Shown here: positions 57,276-64,000 of the stretch, piece after piece | Position numbering within the stretch: the first letter of the stretch is position 1 | Layout: each line of letters opens with the position of its first letter | From: Streptomyces sp. V3I7 | GTDB taxonomy: Bacteria; Actinomycetota; Actinomycetes; Streptomycetales; Streptomycetaceae | Length of the DNA: 64,000 nt | Direction of reading: 5' to 3' | NCBI RefSeq assembly: GCF_030817495.1 | Contig: NZ_JAUSZK010000001.1 | Coordinates: forward strand, 4,939,001 to 5,003,000 | The notes under the pieces: generated by a model | What the model was told of the DNA's origin: nothing | The model's input: only the letters and a program-made list of their open reading frames with translations | The model's database searches: none | Translations under genes and position numbers: made by a program

Positions 57276-57630
57276 TGCCGTTCACGGGCGTTCCCGCCCG
57301 TGCGGGCCGACCCGCCGACGCGGGAAAGTCCGCCCGTGCCGACGGAAACATGCGGACTGTCACCGACGCTTTGTAGTGTGGTAGCAGAACGCAACGCAGT
57401 ACGTACGACACAGCGTGAGCCATTCCGGCCCTGACCGGGCATGACGGCACCACGCACACCGAACAAGGAGAAGCGCGCCTCGCCGCCGCCGGTCCTCGGT
57501 AGTGGCCCCCGGGGGGAGTGCAACCCGGGTGCTTCGATCGAAGACCGGCCCGCACCGCACGGAGCGCCTCTCCGCAACCGTCCCCCTGCCACACGGGCAG
57601 CCAAGGGACGAAGACGAGGAGATAACGCTA
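57276..57630 (+). promoter_or_regulatory. pnp upstream/leader region
   Basis: About 350 bases lie between the rpsO hairpin and pnp. A second hairpin (CACGGGCG/CGCCCGTG with a four-base loop) lies at 57283-57302. The pnp ribosome binding site (CGAGGAG) is near 57615. A pnp promoter is expected here from what is known in S. coelicolor, but I cannot locate it confidently. Confidence 0.5.
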
Positions 57631-59868
57631 GTGGAGAACGAGACCCACTACGCCGAGGCCGTCATCGACAACGGCTCCTTCGGCACCCGCACCGTCCGCT
57701 TCGAGACGGGCCGCCTGGCCAAGCAGGCCGGCGGTTCCGCCGTCGCGTACCTGGACGACGACACCATGGTGATGTCGGCGACCAGCGCCTCCAAGACCCC
57801 CAAGGACCAGCTCGACTTCTTCCCCCTCACGGTGGACGTCGAGGAGCGGATGTACTCGGCCGGCAAGATCCCCGGCAGCTTCTTCCGCCGCGAGGGCCGC
57901 CCCTCCGAGGACGCGGTCCTCACCTGCCGTCTGATCGACCGCCCGCTGCGCCCGTCCTTCAAGAAGGGCCTGCGCAACGAGATCCAGGTCGTCGCCACGG
58001 TCATGGCCCTCAACCCCGACCACCTGTACGACGTCGTGGCGATCAACGCCGCGTCCGCGTCGACGCAGCTGGCCGGCCTGCCCTTCTCCGGCCCGATCGG
58101 CGGCGTCCGCGTCGCGCTGATCAACGGCCAGTGGGTCGCGTTCCCGACGCACTCCGAGCTCGAGGACGCCGTCTTCGACATGGTGGTCGCCGGCCGCGTC
58201 CTGGAGGACGGCGACGTCGCGATCATGATGGTCGAGGCCGAGGCCACCGACCAGACGATCAAGCTGGTCGAGGGCGGCGCCGAGGCGCCGACCGAGGAGG
58301 TCGTCGCCGCCGGTCTCGACGCCGCGAAGCCCTTCATCAAGGTCCTGTGCAAGGCCCAGGCCGACCTCGCCAAGAAGGCCGCGAAGCCGACCGGCGAGTT
58401 CCCGATCTTCCTGGACTTCCAGGACGACGTCTTCGAGGCGCTGACCGCCGCGGTCAAGCCCGAGCTCGCCCAGGCGCTCACCATCGCCGGCAAGCAGGAG
58501 CGCGAGGCCGAGCTGGACCGCGTCAAGGCGCTCGCCGCCGAGAAGCTCCTGCCGCAGTTCGAGGGCCGCGAGAAGGAGATCTCCGCCGCGTACCGCGCGC
58601 TGACCAAGCAGCTGGTCCGCGAGCGCGTCATCAAGGAGAAGAAGCGCATCGACGGCCGCGGTGTCACCGACATCCGCACCCTGGCCGCCGAGGTCGAGGC
58701 CATCCCGCGCGTGCACGGCTCGGCCCTGTTCGAGCGTGGCGAGACCCAGATCCTGGGCATCACCACCCTGAACATGCTCCGCATGGAGCAGCAGCTGGAC
58801 ACCCTCTCCCCGGTGACCCGCAAGCGCTACATGCACAACTACAACTTCCCGCCGTACTCCGTCGGTGAGACCGGCCGCGTCGGCTCCCCGAAGCGCCGCG
58901 AGATCGGCCACGGCGCGCTCGCCGAGCGCGCGATCGTGCCGGTGCTGCCGACGCGCGAGGAGTTCCCGTACGCGATCCGTCAGGTGTCCGAGGCCCTCGG
59001 CTCCAACGGTTCGACGTCCATGGGCTCGGTCTGCGCCAGCACCATGTCGCTGCTGAACGCCGGTGTGCCGCTGAAGGCCCCCGTCGCCGGTATCGCCATG
59101 GGTCTGATCTCCGAGGAGGTCGACGGCAAGACGCACTACGTCGCGCTCACCGACATCCTCGGTGCCGAGGACGCCTTCGGTGACATGGACTTCAAGGTCG
59201 CCGGCACGAAGGACTTCGTGACCGCCCTCCAGCTCGACACCAAGCTGGACGGCATCCCGGCCTCCGTCCTGGCCGCGGCCCTCAAGCAGGCCCGCGACGC
59301 CCGTCTGCACATCCTCGACGTGATGACCGAGGCGATCGACCGGCCGGACGCCATGTCCCCGAACGCGCCGCGAATCATCACCGTGAAGATCCCGGTCGAC
59401 AAGATCGGTGAGGTCATCGGCCCCAAGGGCAAGATGATCAACCAGATCCAGGAGGACACGGGCGCCGAGATCACGATCGAGGACGACGGCACGATCTACA
59501 TCGGTGCCGCCGACGGTCCGGCCGCCGAGGCCGCCCGCGCCACGATCAACGGCATCGCCAACCCGACGATGCCCGAGGTCGGCGAGCGCTACCTCGGTAC
59601 GGTCGTGAAGACGACCACCTTCGGTGCGTTCGTCTCCCTGCTGCCCGGCAAGGACGGTCTGCTGCACATCTCGCAGATCCGCAAGCTCGCCGGCGGCAAG
59701 CGCGTGGAGAACGTCGAGGACGTCCTCGGTGTGGGCCAGAAGGTCCAGGTCGAGATCGCCGAGATCGACTCCCGCGGCAAGCTCTCCCTCATCCCCGTGA
59801 TCGAGGGCGAAGGCGACGAGGCCGGGTCCGACAGCGGCTCCGCGGAGAAGGACGACACCGACAAGTGA
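57631..59868 (+). CDS. pnp: Polynucleotide phosphorylase (polyribonucleotide nucleotidyltransferase)
   Basis: PNPase degrades RNA 3'-5' with phosphate and in Streptomyces also adds poly(A)-like tails. The ~745-residue product has two RNase PH domains (first with [20 protein letters not shown], second with [14 protein letters not shown] and [12 protein letters not shown]), a linking helical domain, a KH domain ([20 protein letters not shown], about residue 595) and an S1 domain ([20 protein letters not shown], about residue 650). It ends in an acidic tail. GTG 57631 begins the typical [17 protein letters not shown]. The stop overlaps the next gene's start. Confidence 0.97.
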   Translation: MENETHYAEAVIDNGSFGTRTVRFETGRLAKQAGGSAVAYLDDDTMVMSATSASKTPKDQLDFFPLTVDVEERMYSAGKIPGSFFRREGRPSEDAVLTCRLIDRPLRPSFKKGLRNEIQVVATVMALNPDHLYDVVAINAASASTQLAGLPFSGPIGGVRVALINGQWVAFPTHSELEDAVFDMVVAGRVLEDGDVAIMMVEAEATDQTIKLVEGGAEAPTEEVVAAGLDAAKPFIKVLCKAQADLAKKAAKPTGEFPIFLDFQDDVFEALTAAVKPELAQALTIAGKQEREAELDRVKALAAEKLLPQFEGREKEISAAYRALTKQLVRERVIKEKKRIDGRGVTDIRTLAAEVEAIPRVHGSALFERGETQILGITTLNMLRMEQQLDTLSPVTRKRYMHNYNFPPYSVGETGRVGSPKRREIGHGALAERAIVPVLPTREEFPYAIRQVSEALGSNGSTSMGSVCASTMSLLNAGVPLKAPVAGIAMGLISEEVDGKTHYVALTDILGAEDAFGDMDFKVAGTKDFVTALQLDTKLDGIPASVLAAALKQARDARLHILDVMTEAIDRPDAMSPNAPRIITVKIPVDKIGEVIGPKGKMINQIQEDTGAEITIEDDGTIYIGAADGPAAEAARATINGIANPTMPEVGERYLGTVVKTTTFGAFVSLLPGKDGLLHISQIRKLAGGKRVENVEDVLGVGQKVQVEIAEIDSRGKLSLIPVIEGEGDEAGSDSGSAEKDDTDK

Positions 59869-61244
59869 CGTCGAGTAGCTCCACGGCGACGGCCCGCACC
59901 TCTTCGGAGGCGCGGGCCGTCGCCCGTACCCAAACCCTGATCAAGGGCACCGGCGGCATCGGCACGGTCCGCAAGACGACCCTCCCGGGCGGCCTGCGCA
60001 TCGTCACCGAGACCCTCCCCTCGGTCCGCTCGGCCACCTTCGGCATCTGGGCGCACGTCGGCTCCCGCGACGAGACGCCGTCCCTGAACGGCGCCACGCA
60101 CTACCTGGAGCACCTGCTCTTCAAGGGCACGCCGACGCGCAGCGCTCTGGACATCTCCGCCGCACTGGACGCGGTCGGCGGCGAGATGAACGCGTTCACG
60201 GCGAAGGAGTACACGTGCTACTACGCGCGCGTGCTCGACACCGACCTGCCGCTCGCCATCGACGTCGTCTGCGACATGCTGACCGGCTCGCTGATCCTGG
60301 AGGAGGACGTCGACGTCGAACGCGGCGCGATCCTCGAGGAGATCGCGATGACCGAGGACGACCCGGGTGACTGTGTGCACGACCTGTTCGCGCACACGAT
60401 GTTCGGCGACAACGCCCTCGGCCGCCCGGTCCTCGGCACCGTCGACACGGTCAACGCCCTCAACGCCGACCGCATCCGCCGCTTCTACAAGAAGCACTAC
60501 GACCCGACCCATCTCGTGGTCGCGGCCGCGGGCAACGTCGACCACAACAAGGTCGTACGCCAGGTCCGTGCCGCCTTCGAGAAGGCGGGCGCCCTCAAGG
60601 ACCCGGACGCCGTGCCCATCGCCCCGCGCGACGGCCGCCGCACCATCCGTACTGCGGGCCGCGTCGAGCTGCTCGGCCGCAAGACCGAGCAGGCGCACGT
60701 CGTCCTCGGTATGCCCGGCCTGGCCCGCACCGACGAGCGGCGCTGGGCGCTCGGCGTGCTCAACACCGCCCTCGGCGGCGGCATGTCCTCGCGCCTCTTC
60801 CAGGAGGTCCGCGAGAAGCGCGGCCTGTGCTACAGCGTGTACTCGTACACCTCCGGATTCGCCGACTGCGGTCTGTTCGGCGTGTACGCGGGCTGCCGCC
60901 CGAGCCAGGTGCACGACGTGCTGAAGATCTGCCGCGACGAGCTCGACCAGGTCGCCGAGCAGGGACTCACGGACGACGAGATCGACCGTGCCATCGGCCA
61001 GCTCAGGGGCTCCACCGTCCTCGGCCTGGAGGACACGGGCGCGCTGATGAACCGCATCGGCAAGAGCGAGCTGTGCTGGGGCGAGCAGATGTCCGTCGAC
61101 GACATGCTGACCCGGATCTCGGCGGTGACCCCGGACGAGGTCCGGGCGGTCGCCCGCGACATCCTGGGGCAGCGCCCGTCCCTGTCGGTCATCGGTCCGC
61201 TGAAGGACAAGCAGGCCTCGCGCCTGCACGACGCCGTCGCCTAA
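59865..61244 (+). CDS. M16 family zinc metallopeptidase
   Basis: The 459-residue product is a pitrilysin/insulinase-family peptidase of the mitochondrial-processing-peptidase type. The inverted zinc motif HxxEH is present as His79-Tyr-Leu-Glu82-His83 ([13 protein letters not shown]), with the third ligand region in [15 protein letters not shown]. The later domain contains [19 protein letters not shown], the usual R/Y region. GTG 59865 overlaps the pnp stop (GTGA). The pnp-M16-dapB order is conserved in actinobacteria. Its substrate is unknown. Confidence 0.93.
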   Translation: MTSSSSTATARTSSEARAVARTQTLIKGTGGIGTVRKTTLPGGLRIVTETLPSVRSATFGIWAHVGSRDETPSLNGATHYLEHLLFKGTPTRSALDISAALDAVGGEMNAFTAKEYTCYYARVLDTDLPLAIDVVCDMLTGSLILEEDVDVERGAILEEIAMTEDDPGDCVHDLFAHTMFGDNALGRPVLGTVDTVNALNADRIRRFYKKHYDPTHLVVAAAGNVDHNKVVRQVRAAFEKAGALKDPDAVPIAPRDGRRTIRTAGRVELLGRKTEQAHVVLGMPGLARTDERRWALGVLNTALGGGMSSRLFQEVREKRGLCYSVYSYTSGFADCGLFGVYAGCRPSQVHDVLKICRDELDQVAEQGLTDDEIDRAIGQLRGSTVLGLEDTGALMNRIGKSELCWGEQMSVDDMLTRISAVTPDEVRAVARDILGQRPSLSVIGPLKDKQASRLHDAVA

Positions 61245-61269
61245 CCCTCGTCTTCGGTAAGGAAGCTAG

Positions 61270-62025
<756 letters not shown>

Positions 62026-62043
62026 GCCGGGGCGACTGAATCC

Positions 62044-62487
62044 ATGCGCGCGAAGATCTCCTATGCCGTCACGGCCGCCGTCCTGGTCTTCTACTTCGTC
62101 CTGGTCGGCAGCCGCGGCGTCATGCTCATCGAGTCCGGCACGCTCATCACGGTCCCGTTCGGCATCGCGGTGCTGATCCTGCCGGTCATCGGGGTGTGGT
62201 TCCTGTGGAAGAACACCCAGTTCGTCCGCAGGGCCAATCGGCTCGCGGCCGAGCTGGACGCCGAGGGCGGCCTGCCCGTCGACGAGCTGAGGCGCACGCC
62301 CGGCGGCCGGATCGACCGCGACTCGGCCGACGAGGTGTTCGTTCGGCGCAAGGCCGAGACGGAGGAGTCGCCCGAGGACTGGCGCAGCTGGTTCCGCCTC
62401 GCCGTGGCCTACCACGACGCCCGCGACACCCCGCGCGCCCGCAAGGCGATGCAGCGGGCGATCACGCTGCGGGAGGCCGCTCGCTGA
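62044..62487 (+). CDS. Membrane protein with TPR-like C-terminus
   Basis: The 147-residue protein has two N-terminal membrane helices (ISYAVTAAVLVFYFVLVGS; TVPFGIAVLILPVIGVWFLW) and a cytosolic tail. The tail ends with a single TPR-like helix pair (DWRSWFRLAVAYHDARDTPRARKAMQRAI). It is separated from dapB by 18 bases and is probably cotranscribed. Function is unknown. Confidence 0.8.
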   Translation: MRAKISYAVTAAVLVFYFVLVGSRGVMLIESGTLITVPFGIAVLILPVIGVWFLWKNTQFVRRANRLAAELDAEGGLPVDELRRTPGGRIDRDSADEVFVRRKAETEESPEDWRSWFRLAVAYHDARDTPRARKAMQRAITLREAAR

Positions 62488-62502
62488 CAGGCGCGCAATG
62501 AA

Positions 62503-62544
62503 GCGGGGCCCGGTTCCGTCCACCTGGACGGAACCGGGCCCCGC
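62503..62544. terminator. Strong bidirectional terminator
   Basis: A perfect 19-base inverted repeat (62503-62521 and 62526-62544) with a four-base loop lies between the convergent TPR-like and PH-like membrane protein genes. It should stop transcription from both sides. Confidence 0.9.
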
Positions 62545-62566
62545 TCGTGGGTCCGGAGGCTCGTGC

Positions 62567-63121
62567 TCAGACCCCGCGGTGTTCCGCCGCCCAGGCCTCG
62601 ATCGTGTCGGCCGCCCGGTCGAAGGCCGAGACGCGCGCCATGAAGTCCAGGCCGTGCGTGGTCAGCAGCGGCGCGGTGTCCTCGGGCGAACGGTCCCTGC
62701 GTACGAGCGTCAGCGCCTGGCCCTGCACCGTGCGCGGCAGCTCCAGCCAGCGCACCGGCTGCTGCACCGTGCGCACCGCGACGACGTCCTGCCAGGGGAC
62801 GGTACGGGTGGCCAGGAAGCCCACGTGGCGCAGCCCGCGCGCGCTCACCCACACGCCCATGCGCAGCAGCCGCAGCGCGGCGACGATGATCGCCAGGGCG
62901 CCGGCGAAGATCAGGCCGGCGGAGGCCGCCGAACCGGTGAGGGCGATGAGGACGCCGCCGAACAGCACGAACGAGGCGAGCAGCAGGCACAGGGCGGCCA
63001 GTCCCACGCGCCATGGTCCGGGACGGTACGGGCGCCGCCAGCGGGTGCTGTCGTCGTGGGGCAGGGCGATGTCGTCCGCTGCCTCGAAGGTGCGGTCGGC
63101 CGTCAGGAAGGGCAGGGGCAC
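62567..63121 (-). CDS. Membrane protein with bacterial PH-like domain
   Basis: The 184-residue protein has two close membrane helices (VGLAALCLLLASFVLFGGVLIA; AGLIFAGALAIIVAALRLL). A small domain follows with WVSARGLRHVGFLATRTVPWQDVVAVRTV, the pattern of the short bacterial PH domain (start of strand, then PW-x-DV). The GTG start has a weak upstream site. It is convergent with the dapB cluster. Role unknown. Confidence 0.75.
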   Translation of the reverse strand: MPLPFLTADRTFEAADDIALPHDDSTRWRRPYRPGPWRVGLAALCLLLASFVLFGGVLIALTGSAASAGLIFAGALAIIVAALRLLRMGVWVSARGLRHVGFLATRTVPWQDVVAVRTVQQPVRWLELPRTVQGQALTLVRRDRSPEDTAPLLTTHGLDFMARVSAFDRAADTIEAWAAEHRGV

Positions 63122-63211
63122 GGCTGGTCCTCACTCAATCCATGCGTGGGCTGTGCCCGGTGAGGCTATCCGCCCGCCTGCCCGCTCACCACCCATGGGG
63201 GGCCGGAAGGG

Positions 63212-63448
63212 TCAGCGCCCCTGGGAGGCCTGCGGCGCTTGCGTCTGCGTCGAGGTGTCGGTGGACAGCGCGGGCATCCCGAGGACGAGGGAGCCGACGA
63301 GTCCGGCGACGACGGTGAGCCCCAGCAGCCACCGGCCGGTTATCTGACCGGCGGAGGCCCGCTCGCGGGGCGGGGGAGCGACGTTGCTGCGGAAGGGGGC
63401 GACTTCGGCGTAGGAGGCGTAGGGCATGGGATCGCGCCGACGGAGCAT
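63212..63448 (-). CDS. Small single-pass membrane protein
   Basis: The 78-residue protein has a basic N-terminus (LRRRDPMPYASYAEVAPFR), one membrane helix (WLLGLTVVAGLVGSLVLGM) and a Thr/Gln/Ala-rich external tail. AAAGGAGG lies about ten bases before the ATG and is part of a perfect palindrome. No family is recognised. Confidence 0.7.
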   Translation of the reverse strand: MLRRRDPMPYASYAEVAPFRSNVAPPPRERASAGQITGRWLLGLTVVAGLVGSLVLGMPALSTDTSTQTQAPQASQGR

Positions 63449-63449
63449 C

Positions 63450-63463
63450 GGAGGCGCGCCTCC
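63450..63463 (-). promoter_or_regulatory. Palindrome covering the ribosome binding site of the small membrane protein
   Basis: GGAGGCGCGCCTCC is a perfect 14-base palindrome directly before the start at 63448. On the minus strand its first half is the Shine-Dalgarno sequence. It could hide the site in RNA by pairing, although the absence of a loop makes a short hairpin poor. A DNA-binding site is another option. Confidence 0.4.
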
Positions 63464-63698
63464 TTTCGGGACATTTCAGGGAACGCATGAACGACTCTCG
63501 TAAGGAGAGACGCACAAGTGTCGCAGAAGGTGCCCACTTGCCCCGAATTCGCGCAAGATCACCGGACTCGGCCCAACATTCACAAGATCGCTGAAGTACG
63601 CCGGAGATGTCGCATACCGGGAACGAACGTCCCGATGTCAGTGTCGGGCCGTAGAGTGGGCGCCGCCCGAGAGATGTGATGGAAGGACCCTCCGAGCC

Positions 63699-64000
63699 GT
63701 GACCGACACCCCCGCCGACGACCTCAAGCCCAGTTTCCGCAGCGATGTCACCGTCGAGCTGGTCAAGCACACCGCGTCGGACGCCGACGTGCTGTTCGCC
63801 GCCCGCGTCTCGACCATCGGCGAGCAGTCCCTGGAGGAGCTGAACAAGGACCCGGAGCGCTCCAAGGGCCTGATCAACTACTTGATGAGGGACCGGCACG
63901 GCAGCCCCTTCGAGCACAACTCGATGACGTTCTTCATCAGCGCCCCGATCTTCGTCTTCCGCGAGTTCATGCGGCACCGCGTGGGCTGGTCCTACAACGA
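63699..64000 (+). CDS. thyX: Flavin-dependent thymidylate synthase ThyX (N-terminal part, cut by window edge)
   Basis: ThyX makes dTMP from dUMP using FAD, NADPH and methylenetetrahydrofolate. About 100 codons are visible. They include LVKHTASDADVLFAARVST, the helix RHGSPFEHNSMTFFISAPIF and the ThyX signature REFMRHRVGWSYNE (RHRxxSxNE form) at the very end of the window. GTG 63699 follows GGAAGG at a rather long distance. The dapB-thyX-dapA neighbourhood is known from Streptomyces. Confidence 0.95.
   Translation, partial: MTDTPADDLKPSFRSDVTVELVKHTASDADVLFAARVSTIGEQSLEELNKDPERSKGLINYLMRDRHGSPFEHNSMTFFISAPIFVFREFMRHRVGWSYN

Noticed and set aside
57628..59667. Long minus-strand frame opposite pnp
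   Set aside because: Product typical of an antisense shadow (Asp/Leu/Gly/Arg repeats); pnp is certain.

Overview
The window looks like a Streptomyces chromosome arm-proximal core segment. The DNA is very GC-rich, GTG starts are common, and the gene order rimP-nusA-ylxR-infB-DUF503-rbfA-truB-(large gene)-ribF at the left and rpsO-pnp-M16 peptidase-dapB-...-thyX at the right is the order known from Streptomyces coelicolor. Between these two housekeeping blocks lies a complete actinobacterial type VII (ESX) secretion locus.

Layout. 1-6.9 kb is the translation/transcription-factor operon (rimP partial, nusA, ylxR, infB, DUF503, rbfA, truB). 7.1-12.2 kb holds a large protein made of a degenerate trypsin-like domain plus a P-loop domain, then ribF and an orphan DUF397 gene. 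12.3-21.8 kb is the left half of the ESX core: an EspI-like ParA/MinD ATPase, a conserved unknown, eccE (all minus strand), then eccB, esxB, esxA and a mycosin protease (plus strand). 51.1-56.7 kb is the right half: eccC (minus) and eccD (plus). 56.9-64 kb is rpsO, pnp, an M16 peptidase, dapB, small membrane proteins and the start of thyX.

The 30 kb between the two ESX halves (21.8-50.9 kb) is accessory. At its left end are two parallel effector modules. Each has a small ESX-type helical protein followed by a long WXG100 protein with a WEGDAAxAFRK motif. The first module ends in a second mycosin gene; the second ends in a decayed mycosin remnant. The codon usage here is visibly less GC-biased than in the flanks. 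In the middle (28.8-36.7 kb) are membrane proteins, proline-rich proteins and SUKH/YrhB-like proteins.

The most striking part is 32-51 kb. A roughly 1,615-residue T7SS polymorphic toxin carries an N-terminal WXG100-like delivery domain, a long low-complexity linker, a papain-fold (toxin glutamine deamidase-like) domain and a C-terminal cytidine-deaminase-like domain. It is preceded by a WXG100-like partner gene and followed on the same strand by an array of large paralogues. Each paralogue has an N-terminal P-loop domain, an LPWxTxW signature, a WD-like blade and, in most, a C-terminal SUKH-4-like immunity domain. Three of these are intact, one is a diverged relative, and two are broken copies. 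Their Walker A motifs run from intact to lost. I infer a toxin with an expanding and decaying family of NTPase-SUKH proteins that act as immunity or sensor proteins; this is the best candidate for an undescribed system here.
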